NCBI RefSeq assembly: GCF_012843705.1
Contig: NZ_JABAFQ010000008.1
Location: 1 to 64,000, forward strand
DNA: 64,000 bases
From: Fusobacterium sp. FSA-380-WT-3A
GTDB lineage: Bacteria > Fusobacteriota > Fusobacteriia > Fusobacteriales > Fusobacteriaceae
Direction: 5' to 3'
Shown in pieces: positions 37,519-45,108 of this stretch. The position numbers and the translations under genes are program-made. Under the pieces are notes generated by a model. That model was not told the DNA's origin and did no database searches. It saw only the letters and a list, made by a program, of their open reading frames with translations. Position 1 is the first letter of the stretch. The number at the start of each line of letters is the position of its first letter.

Positions 37519-40500
37519 CTATTTTTTTATAATATTTTCAAACCTATCTTTTGCCACATACTCTTTTCCTAACATATTAGTATGAATTTTTTCAAATTTA
37601 ACTACATCTTTTCCAATAGTTATAATTTTTTGTTTAGAACTTAGTGGTAATTTATTTAAAAATATATTGGCTTCCTCATTTGATAAATTTTTCTTAAAAA
37701 GTAAATTTATAGTGTCTTCTATTGGATATTCTTTATTATTTTTTGATAACTCTTTTAAGCTTTTTAAAATTTCAATTACATTTCCATAATTTTTATCTAT
37801 CAAATCAACTTCTATATATTTTCTTTCATCATTATTGACACCTTTAAATCTAACTTTTTCTATGCTACCATCTTTTTTAGTTATTTTTATAATATTTCCA
37901 TTATAAATAGAAAATTCAAATTTATAACTTTTATCTATTCCTTTTCTTAATTTTTCATTTTCATATTTTACATTATCTATTTCAAAGTAATTTCCTTTAT
38001 CCCTCAACATTAAATATCTAGTACTTACAAACTTATATTCTTTTCCATTAAAATAGACATCAGCTCTATATGTTGGAATTGTATCCATTATTATTCTTTT
38101 CTTAGTAGTATTATATTTATGTGTTATATCTAAATGATTTCCCAATTGAGAAACTCTATATTTTAAAGTTGTTATAGCTGGTCCATTATCCTTTTTAGCA
38201 TATTTTGTAATCGGTCCAAACTCTTCAAAATATTTAGTAAACGGATTTACTTTAGCAGTTTTTCCTCCATATTCATTAAATATTTTTAACATTTTATCAA
38301 AAGTTTGTCTGTCATTATGATATACTAAAAGGTCTTTATATAATTTTTCATCAGAAAAATATTTAACAATTTTACTTTTTTTATCATATATATCTGTAAT
38401 TTTTCCTATAACATATTCTGTTTCTATTGGTTTACCTTTTTTATCTTGTTCTATATATTTTCTAGTACTATAAATAGTTTCATTCATAAGTTGACGATTA
38501 GGTTTTTTATCTACAAAATAAGAAAATTTAAAATCTTTATAATTTTTTATAATTTTTGAATATTCATAATTAAACAATTCTTTAAAAGATTTATCATCTA
38601 AAATTTCTCCTGTCCTAATATGATATCTAATATTTTCATCTTTATGGTAATATTCCTTAACCCATCTTAAATTATTAAGAATTTTTTCTCCCATTAAAAT
38701 AATAAAGGCATCTTGTGCATGATGAATATGTGATACATCTCTTAATTTAGTTAAATCCCATTGTTTTCTAATTTGACTTGTAAAGCTTCCTTTAATAGAT
38801 TTTATTTTAACATTTTTTTGTTTATCAATAAAAAATCTTCTTAACAAATTCATAAGTTCTCTTGTAGAGTAACGAGTATCTACCAAATTACGAGCTATAA
38901 AATTAGGAGAATATTTTGTAATTTCTTCTTCTAATAAAAGATTATCTCTTTTTTTCATAGAAATCATTTTTCTATTATACATTTCTAACACTTGCTTTTT
39001 AAAATCTTCATAACTTCTATTAGTACCACTTAAAGAAAAATATTCATAAGGGCTTCTTTGACCTTTATTTTGATTTTCTATTCTTTTTACAAAAACTTTA
39101 TTATCTTGACTATCATCAAAAGATATAGAACGAGGTATTATATGGTCTATTTCATAAGCAAGTGGATTTTCTATTAAATTTTCTATTGGAATATATTCAT
39201 TAGAATACATACATCTTCCATCTTGTTTATCCCAATATCTAATAAGTTCAAAATATTTTTTATCAAGTTTTCTTTCTGCTAAAATTTCTTTTATTTTATT
39301 TTTTTCAACTTCATTTCTTTTTTGGATTTCTTTTTGTATATTTTTAGCTTCATCAGAATTTTTTTCTCTAGCAAGTTCTATTACAATTTCATCAGGAATT
39401 CCATAAAGAGCTAAAATTTCATTAATTACATTTATACTCTGAATCATAGACCTTTTTACTGCTGGACTTACTACCCAATTATCTACAAAAGTTTTTGGAA
39501 TATATTTATATTTTTCACTTCTAAAATCCATTTTATATGGAATGATTCCTTTTTCTGTAAAAAGTTCCATTTGATTTTTAGAAGTTTCTAATAAATCTTC
39601 CATTATTGAATCCATAGCTTTTTTAGATAAAGAATGAGTTCCTGTATATTTTAATTTATTTGCTAATTTTTCTACTATTTCATTATCAATTTCTATTTTC
39701 TTTTCACTAAACAATTCATTATATTTTAAAGTTCTTGTATTTACATCTTGATAATAAGTTGCAATTTTTCCAATTTCATTTAAAATATCTGTATCATTAC
39801 AAAAATAAATCTTATTTATTTCTATATAACTTTCTAAAGATGTAAATATAGCTTTATTATCCTTATTTATTCTATATCCTGAAATATCATTTTCATCTAT
39901 TTTTAAAGTTTTTGCTACTGTTTTAAGAGAAACTTCTTTTGTTTTTTTAAAGATTTCTATTAATCTTAACTTTTCTTCTTTTGTTAGTTTAGTATTCTCT
40001 TCTCTTTTTAAATTAAGATTATTAAAATCATTTAAAAGATTAAATAACTCTGCTGTATATGATTTTTTTACCATTCTGCGTTCTTCTGGAAAATAAGAAC
40101 AATTTCCTACTAAATTATCCATCCATTCTTCTTCATCTTTCCAACTATATGGACTAGTTTTTCCTGGACCATCATAATATTTTCTTCTTCCTTCTAAAAT
40201 ATTTATATATTTTTCTATAAATTTATCATCAATTTGAGAAAAATAATTTTTTTGTGTATTTAAAACTTGACTAGCTTCTTTTATATATGATGTAGTTTTA
40301 AAATTATTTTCAATTCCTCTTATTTTTTTATTTTCTTTTAAGGCTTCTAATTGTAATTCACAAACAAAAATATCTTCTGATTTCAATCTAGCTTCATTTT
40401 TAGATAAAATATTTTTAGTAGATTCTTCTTCTACACTTGAAGTTTCAATATTAAATTCTCCTGCTCCTCTTCTTTTAATTAAATGAAAAAGAGCTATTGC

Positions 40501-40815
40501 TAATTCTTTATTTGTTAATTGATTATATAATCCTTTTTTTCTAATCTCATAAGGTAAAACTTCATTTGTATAGAAATCATATTCCTTATTATCTATGATT
40601 TTATAATCAAATAATAATTCTCTTAGTCTTTCTAACCTATGTTGTCTTCTTCTAAGTAATCTTCTTGAAGCCCTTCTCATTCTTCTTTTTCCATTTTCAT
40701 CACTTTTAGCTTCAGGAAATAATCTTACTCCTGCATTTATTATTTTGTTATCATCATCTAATAAACACCAACCAACTGAAGCAATTCCAATATCTAACCC
40801 TAATCTAAATTTCAT
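37519..40815 (-). CDS. cas9: Cas9 RNA-guided DNA endonuclease, type II-A
   Basis: Cuts DNA matching the crRNA. I start it at the ATG at 40815, which GGGTGAT directly precedes; an in-frame ATG 12 bases upstream has no site. The 1098-residue product has, in this numbering, RuvC-I Asp8 ('GLDIGIASVGW') and an Arg-rich bridge helix at residues 44-66. It also has RuvC-II Glu480 ('IVIELAREKN'), HNH His558 ('YEIDHIIPRS') with Asn572, and RuvC-III His699/Asp702 ('HHAQDAF'). All catalytic residues are present. It is of the compact group (S. thermophilus CRISPR1 Cas9 is 1121, SaCas9 1053). The recognition and PAM-reading lobes are divergent, so the PAM cannot be read from sequence. Confidence 0.98.
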   Translation of the reverse strand: MKFRLGLDIGIASVGWCLLDDDNKIINAGVRLFPEAKSDENGKRRMRRASRRLLRRRQHRLERLRELLFDYKIIDNKEYDFYTNEVLPYEIRKKGLYNQLTNKELAIALFHLIKRRGAGEFNIETSSVEEESTKNILSKNEARLKSEDIFVCELQLEALKENKKIRGIENNFKTTSYIKEASQVLNTQKNYFSQIDDKFIEKYINILEGRRKYYDGPGKTSPYSWKDEEEWMDNLVGNCSYFPEERRMVKKSYTAELFNLLNDFNNLNLKREENTKLTKEEKLRLIEIFKKTKEVSLKTVAKTLKIDENDISGYRINKDNKAIFTSLESYIEINKIYFCNDTDILNEIGKIATYYQDVNTRTLKYNELFSEKKIEIDNEIVEKLANKLKYTGTHSLSKKAMDSIMEDLLETSKNQMELFTEKGIIPYKMDFRSEKYKYIPKTFVDNWVVSPAVKRSMIQSINVINEILALYGIPDEIVIELAREKNSDEAKNIQKEIQKRNEVEKNKIKEILAERKLDKKYFELIRYWDKQDGRCMYSNEYIPIENLIENPLAYEIDHIIPRSISFDDSQDNKVFVKRIENQNKGQRSPYEYFSLSGTNRSYEDFKKQVLEMYNRKMISMKKRDNLLLEEEITKYSPNFIARNLVDTRYSTRELMNLLRRFFIDKQKNVKIKSIKGSFTSQIRKQWDLTKLRDVSHIHHAQDAFIILMGEKILNNLRWVKEYYHKDENIRYHIRTGEILDDKSFKELFNYEYSKIIKNYKDFKFSYFVDKKPNRQLMNETIYSTRKYIEQDKKGKPIETEYVIGKITDIYDKKSKIVKYFSDEKLYKDLLVYHNDRQTFDKMLKIFNEYGGKTAKVNPFTKYFEEFGPITKYAKKDNGPAITTLKYRVSQLGNHLDITHKYNTTKKRIIMDTIPTYRADVYFNGKEYKFVSTRYLMLRDKGNYFEIDNVKYENEKLRKGIDKSYKFEFSIYNGNIIKITKKDGSIEKVRFKGVNNDERKYIEVDLIDKNYGNVIEILKSLKELSKNNKEYPIEDTINLLFKKNLSNEEANIFLNKLPLSSKQKIITIGKDVVKFEKIHTNMLGKEYVAKDRFENIIKK

Positions 40816-40898
40816 AACATCACCCATTTTTATAATTTTCTTATTATAAGTATATCATATTTTTATCTTTCATAATATAAATTTATCTATTTTTCTAT

Positions 40899-40914
40899 TG
40901 TCATTCCCATGTCA
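40899..40914. promoter_or_regulatory. TGTCA-N6-TGTCA direct repeat upstream of the Spy-like gene
   Basis: Two TGTCA pentamers 11 bp apart, on the minus strand TGACA-N6-TGACA. The same pattern occurs at 41368-41383. An 11-bp period is typical of sites for OmpR-family response regulators, and such a gene lies at 41586. This copy is 50 bases before the ATG of the secreted protein at 40964 and about 85 bases before cas9 on the other side. Confidence 0.45.
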
Positions 40915-40963
40915 CAATCCTAAAATAAAATTATTTTAACAAATAAAATATGAGGTGATATTT

Positions 40964-41365
40964 ATGAAAAAACAAATTTTAGCAGGATTATTTATTCTTT
41001 CAACAATAGCCTTAGCTCATCCAACAAGAGTACATGGAACACCTAAATATACAAAAAATTATGAGTATTTCCATCACGAAGGCTTTAAAGGTGGTAAAAT
41101 GTTTAATTGTTTAACCCCTCAATTACAAAAAGAATTTAGAAGAACTAATTTAGACATCCGTGAAAAAGAAATACAAGTAAAAAAACTTTTATTGGATGAC
41201 AAAATAGATTGGAATAAAGTTGAAGATTTAAATAAAGAAATTGCTTTAGAAAGAGCTCAATTAAAAACAAAACTACAAAAATATTTTGTAGAAAACCCAA
41301 TTCCTGAACCAGCTAGAACTCGTCAAATTGAAGAAAAGCCATTAAAGGTTCAAAATAAAGCATAA
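40964..41365 (+). CDS. Small secreted Spy/CpxP-like protein
   Basis: I take the ATG at 40964, with GAGGTGAT 4 bases before it; an ATG 9 bases earlier lies before the site. The 133-residue product has a signal peptide ('KKQILAGLFILSTIALA' then HPTR). A helical part follows: 'LTPQLQKEFRRTNLDIREKE' and 'EDLNKEIALERAQLKTKLQ', the pattern of periplasmic LTxxQ / heavy-metal-sensor proteins such as Spy and CpxP. These act as chaperones or sensors of envelope stress. A two-component system follows, and a second such protein lies at 43578. Confidence 0.65.
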   Translation: MKKQILAGLFILSTIALAHPTRVHGTPKYTKNYEYFHHEGFKGGKMFNCLTPQLQKEFRRTNLDIREKEIQVKKLLLDDKIDWNKVEDLNKEIALERAQLKTKLQKYFVENPIPEPARTRQIEEKPLKVQNKA

Positions 41366-41367
41366 TT

Positions 41368-41383
41368 TGACATAAAATTGACA
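41368..41383 (+). promoter_or_regulatory. TGACA-N6-TGACA direct repeat after the Spy-like gene
   Basis: TTGACATAAAA followed directly by TTGACATAATT, an 11-bp direct repeat 3 bases after the stop codon. Its right half is also the -35 box of a candidate promoter. It matches the element at 40899-40914. Confidence 0.45.
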
Positions 41384-41405
41384 TAATTTTTTTTTAGACT
41401 AAATA
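41378..41405 (+). promoter_or_regulatory. Candidate promoter upstream of the response regulator
   Basis: TTGACA (41378-41383), 16-base spacer, TAAATA (41400-41405). A transcript would run about 125 bases to the terminator at 41501-41537. Confidence 0.4.
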
Positions 41406-41411
41406 CATAAA

Positions 41412-41537
41412 TTATATATTTGTTCCATTGCCTAAAAAAACTTATTATATAAAATGTACGTATAACTTAAATCTATTAAGTATATAATTTATAAAAATTA
41501 AAAAATAGGAGATGATAGCTTTCTTCTCCTATTTTTG
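41412..41537 (+). ncRNA. Candidate small RNA or attenuated leader
   Basis: Between the candidate promoter and a strong terminator lies about 125 bases with no ribosome site. It holds a hairpin near 41460-41487 (arms around ACTTAA/TTAAGT). It would be either a small RNA under the two-component system or a leader for the response regulator gene. Expression is unproved. Confidence 0.25.
41501..41537 (+). terminator. Intrinsic terminator upstream of the response regulator
   Basis: Stem AAAAATAGGAGA / TCTCCTATTTTT with a 12-base loop, then GTTAC. It lies 48 bases before the response regulator ATG and separates the secreted protein gene from it. Confidence 0.75.
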
Positions 41538-41585
41538 TTACAATTATAATATAGATAAACTTATAAAAATTTTCAAGGAGTTTTT

Positions 41586-42245
41586 ATGGAAAATAAAGTG
41601 CTTATTGTTGAAGATGAAGTAAAATTAAGAAGAATTATGAAAGATTTTTTACAAAAAGAAAATTATAAAGTTATTGAAAGTGGCGATGGCATCGAAGCTG
41701 TTGATTTATTTTTTTCTGAAAAGCCCGATATTATAGTCCTTGATGTTATGTTACCTGGACTTAATGGGTTTGAAGTTTTAAAAGAGATTAGAGAAATTGA
41801 TAAAACAATTCCTGTGATTATGCTTACAGCTCGTGGAAATGAAGATGATGTTTTAAAAGGTTACGAATTAAAAGTAGATGAATATATTGTAAAACCTGTA
41901 AGTCTTAAAGTTTTAGTTGCAAAAATAAAGGCTTTCCTAAGGAATAAAACTTCTTTTGAAACAATAATTTTTGGTGGACTTAATATTAATGTAGAAAGTA
42001 TGGAAATCACTTTAGATGGAGAATCTATTGATTTATCTTCAAAGGAATTTGAATTACTTATGTTTTTAATAAAAAATAGAAATCAAGTGCTTACTAGAGA
42101 TAAAATTATTACTTCTCTTTGGGGATATGACTATGAAGGAGATTTAAGAGCTGTAGATTCTCAAATAAAAAGACTTAGAAAAAAATTAAATGGAAAATAT
42201 ATTGTTACAGTAAGAGGAGTAGGTTATAAAATAGAGGAGGAATAA
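41586..42245 (+). CDS. OmpR-family response regulator
   Basis: A 219-residue regulator. The receiver domain has 'VLIVEDEVKLRRIM' with its acidic pair, the phosphorylated Asp in 'IIVLDVMLPGLNG' near residue 53, Thr in 'IMLTARG', and Lys in 'EYIVKPV'. The winged-helix output domain has 'LSSKEFELLMFLIKNRNQVL' and 'VRGVGYKIE'. AAGGAG lies 6 bases before the ATG. The kinase gene follows at once, with 1 base between. It is the likely reader of the TGACA-N6-TGACA repeats nearby. Confidence 0.95.
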   Translation: MENKVLIVEDEVKLRRIMKDFLQKENYKVIESGDGIEAVDLFFSEKPDIIVLDVMLPGLNGFEVLKEIREIDKTIPVIMLTARGNEDDVLKGYELKVDEYIVKPVSLKVLVAKIKAFLRNKTSFETIIFGGLNINVESMEITLDGESIDLSSKEFELLMFLIKNRNQVLTRDKIITSLWGYDYEGDLRAVDSQIKRLRKKLNGKYIVTVRGVGYKIEEE

Positions 42246-42246
42246 T

Positions 42247-43581
42247 ATGAAAATAAAAACTAAAATCCTTTTACTTACCTCCTCGATTATTACAGTTATT
42301 TTAGTATCAATATTGGGATTTAATCAATTTGCTTTTGAAAAATATTATCTTAATATAAAAAAGAAAAAACTTATTTCTGTTGTTGATTTTATTAAAAGAC
42401 CTGATTTTTTTGTAGATTTTACAAAATTAGAAGAAGAAAATAACATTAAAATTTTCTTAACAAAGCATGAATTTTTAGATGAAACTAATTTTCCACTAAA
42501 TAAAGAGGAAATTAAAGATATTTTTGAAAATGGAAGTATTATTTATAAGATTACTAATGAGAAATATTCTCCTGATAGAAAATTATTACTTGTAACAAAG
42601 TATGATAAAGAACTTCTATTAGTTATGTTTTCACCTCTTAGTACTGTTATAGAGCCTGTTGAAATAATTAATGGTATCTATATAAAGTTAATTTTATTTG
42701 CTTTAGCCTTTGGATATCTTATGTCATTATTACTTACAAAAATTTTAAGTAATCCTATTATTTCTATGGTGAATACAGCTAAAAAAGTTGCTGAACTTGA
42801 TTTTTCAGAAAGATTTAATTTTTCTGGTAATGATGAAATTGGAGAATTAGGAAGAAATCTTAATATAATGGAAGAAAATCTTAAGAAAAATTTTGAACTA
42901 TTAAAAAAGGATATAGAAATAGAAAAAGAAAATGAAAAAACTAGAAAACAATTTATATCTAATATAAGTCACGAATTAAAAACTCCTATAGCCATTATCA
43001 ATAACTATACAGAGGGACTTCGTGAAGGAATTGCTGATGATGAAGAAACTAGAAATTTTTATTTAGATACTATTTTAGAAGAAACAGAAAATATGAGTAA
43101 TCTTGTTAATTCATTATTATTTCTCTCTCGTTCTGAAAGAAATTTTTTAGAATTTAATCCTACAACTTTTGATATTAAAGTTATTATCAATAGTGAGATT
43201 GAGAGATTGAGTAAAATATATCCTGATAAAATTTTTAAAAATAATTTTAAAGGACATAAATTTTTAGGAGATTCTAAGACTTTTTCAGTGATTATAAAAA
43301 ATCTCTTAGAAAATGCTTGTAAATATTCAGAGGACGAATTTATTTACATTTTTACTGATAATAATACTTTTAAAATATCAAATAAATCCTCTTTAGATGA
43401 ATCTTTAATAGATAAAATTTGGATACCTTTTTATAGGGTTGACTCTGCTAGAGATAGAACTTCTGGTACAGGACTTGGACTTGCAATTGTAAAAGAGTTA
43501 TTAGAAAAACAAAATTTTAAATTTGGTGCTTTCAAGGAAGAAGATAAAATTGTATTTTGGATAAAAGGAGGAGAAAAATGA
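42247..43581 (+). CDS. Sensor histidine kinase
   Basis: A 444-residue membrane kinase. The first TM is at residues 7-27 and the extracytoplasmic sensor domain at about residues 28-140. The second TM, at about 145-165, is followed by HAMP ('NPIISMVNTAKKVAELDFSE'). HisKA has the phospho-His in 'QFISNISHELKTPIAI' near residue 245. The ATPase domain has 'NLLENACKYSED' (N box) and 'GTGLGLAIVKELL' (G box). Pairs with the regulator just upstream. Its stop overlaps the start of the next secreted-protein gene (ATGA), so the three are one operon. Confidence 0.95.
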   Translation: MKIKTKILLLTSSIITVILVSILGFNQFAFEKYYLNIKKKKLISVVDFIKRPDFFVDFTKLEEENNIKIFLTKHEFLDETNFPLNKEEIKDIFENGSIIYKITNEKYSPDRKLLLVTKYDKELLLVMFSPLSTVIEPVEIINGIYIKLILFALAFGYLMSLLLTKILSNPIISMVNTAKKVAELDFSERFNFSGNDEIGELGRNLNIMEENLKKNFELLKKDIEIEKENEKTRKQFISNISHELKTPIAIINNYTEGLREGIADDEETRNFYLDTILEETENMSNLVNSLLFLSRSERNFLEFNPTTFDIKVIINSEIERLSKIYPDKIFKNNFKGHKFLGDSKTFSVIIKNLLENACKYSEDEFIYIFTDNNTFKISNKSSLDESLIDKIWIPFYRVDSARDRTSGTGLGLAIVKELLEKQNFKFGAFKEEDKIVFWIKGGEK

Positions 43582-43985
43582 GACTGTTAATAATTGGTTT
43601 GTTACTTGTTAATATGCCTTTTTTCTCTTTTGCCAGAGAATATTTTGCTAAAAATGAATCTACTCGTCATAAAGTAGAGAGAATTATAGAAGCACTACCA
43701 GAAGAAAAAATCAATGAACTTCTTTTAATAAGAAAAAATATTATTGAAGATGAAATTGATTTTAAAAATAAATTAATATCTTTGAGGTCTTTATCAAATA
43801 AAGCTATGCAAGAAAGAAATGAAGTTGAATATAGAGCTATCCTTTCTCAAATAAGTATTTTAAAAAATGAAAGGAACCTTGTAAGAGCAATATATAAAAA
43901 ACAAATTGAAAATATTTTACAGATTGAACTTCCTATAAATCTTTATATGGAAGAAGAACAATTTGAATATAAAGTAAGTATATAA
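43578..43985 (+). CDS. Second small secreted Spy/CpxP-like protein
   Basis: The ATG at 43578 follows GGAGGAG by 6 bases and overlaps the kinase stop. The 135-residue product has a signal peptide ('RLLIIGLLLVNMPFFSFA' then REYF). Long helices follow, with 'ALPEEKINELLLIRKNIIED' and 'EYRAILSQISILKNERN', again like periplasmic LTxxQ-type proteins. Its place beside a kinase and regulator recalls CpxP with CpxA/CpxR, where the periplasmic protein holds the kinase off. No clear family signature is present, so this is a structural guess. Confidence 0.6.
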   Translation: MRLLIIGLLLVNMPFFSFAREYFAKNESTRHKVERIIEALPEEKINELLLIRKNIIEDEIDFKNKLISLRSLSNKAMQERNEVEYRAILSQISILKNERNLVRAIYKKQIENILQIELPINLYMEEEQFEYKVSI

Positions 43986-43993
43986 AATAAAAT

Positions 43994-44030
43994 GGGGGAT
44001 ATTGCATAAATTTGCAATCCCCCTAATTTT
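43994..44030. terminator. Terminator between converging genes
   Basis: Stem starting GGGGGAT and ending ATCCCCC with an inner TTGCA/TGCAA, then TAATTTTTT. It serves the two-component operon and, in reverse, DAHP synthase. Confidence 0.8.
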
Positions 44031-45053
44031 TTATAAACTTTTCTTAAATTTATAAGTTTTAAATATTTTTTTAGAAGTATTTTTAAATTGATTAAAATCT
44101 AAAGTTTGGTCTCCATCAGATAAAGCACAACATGGATTTTCATGAACCTCTATCATACAACCATTAGCACCAGCCATAATACCAGCTAAAGTTATTGGCT
44201 CTACTAAATTTCTTATTCCTGTCCCATGACTTCCATCAATTAAAATAGGAAAATGACAGATTTCCTTTATAAGAGCAATAGCATTTATATCTATTGTATT
44301 TCTTGTCATTCTCTCAAAAGTTCTAATTCCTCTTTCACAAAGAATAATATTTTTATTTCCATAAGCAATCAAATATTCTACAGCCATTAAAAACTCTGTA
44401 ATAGTAGCACTCATGCCTCTTTTTAAAAGTATTGGCTTATCAACTTTTCCTAAATCTTTTAGTAAAGAAAAATTTTGCATATTTCTTGTTCCAACCTGTA
44501 AAATATCAGCATATTTACAAATCATATCTATATTTTTTCCATCCATTATCTCTGTACAAAGAATTAATCCATATTTGTCACAAGCTTCCCTCATATAGAT
44601 TAATCCCTCTTCCTCTAAACCTTGAAAATCATAAGGAGAAGTTCTTGGTTTAAAAGCTCCACCTCTTAAAATTTTTCCACCATTTTTCTTTATTTCTTTG
44701 GCTATCTTCATAACCATCTCTCTATTTTCTACAGAACATGGGCCTGCTATAAGAACAAAATCATCTCCACCAATTTCCACATCTTTAACTTTTATAATAG
44801 TATCTGATTTTTTAAACTCTCTACTAGAAAATTTATAGGGAACAGATATTTCTAAAATCTCATCTATAACATCTTTTATCTCTTGATTATTTAAAAGCTC
44901 CTCTTTTAGATTTGATTTTTGATTTCCTAAAATCCCAAATTTTCTAATTCCATTATCTTCAATATCTAAAACTCCAAGTTTTCTTTTTTCTATAAACTTT
45001 TTTATTTTATCTAAAAATATCTCTTGTGTATTTTCCTTAAATTTTATATACAT
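44031..45053 (-). CDS. aroF: 3-deoxy-7-phosphoheptulonate (DAHP) synthase, type I-beta
   Basis: First step of the shikimate pathway: PEP plus erythrose-4-phosphate. The 340 residues have an N-terminal ferredoxin/ACT-like regulatory domain (about 1-85). The barrel has 'FVLIAGPCSVENREMVM' near residue 102, 'LRGGAFKPRTSPYDFQGL' near residue 134, 'LLKRGMSATITE' and 'PILIDGSHGTG'. The regulatory domain is the form inhibited by Phe/Tyr in Thermotoga. A TATAAT box lies about 30 bases before the ATG. No other aro gene is near. Confidence 0.93.
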   Translation of the reverse strand: MYIKFKENTQEIFLDKIKKFIEKRKLGVLDIEDNGIRKFGILGNQKSNLKEELLNNQEIKDVIDEILEISVPYKFSSREFKKSDTIIKVKDVEIGGDDFVLIAGPCSVENREMVMKIAKEIKKNGGKILRGGAFKPRTSPYDFQGLEEEGLIYMREACDKYGLILCTEIMDGKNIDMICKYADILQVGTRNMQNFSLLKDLGKVDKPILLKRGMSATITEFLMAVEYLIAYGNKNIILCERGIRTFERMTRNTIDINAIALIKEICHFPILIDGSHGTGIRNLVEPITLAGIMAGANGCMIEVHENPCCALSDGDQTLDFNQFKNTSKKIFKTYKFKKSL

Positions 45054-45108
45054 TATATTCCTCTTTCTATTTTAGTCTATTTTATATTATATAACTTTTT
45101 ATTGAAAA

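Noticed and set aside
40816-40963. A toxin-antitoxin or anti-CRISPR gene beside cas9
   Set aside because: The gap holds only promoters and the direct repeat; no ORF with a ribosome site apart from the secreted protein gene.
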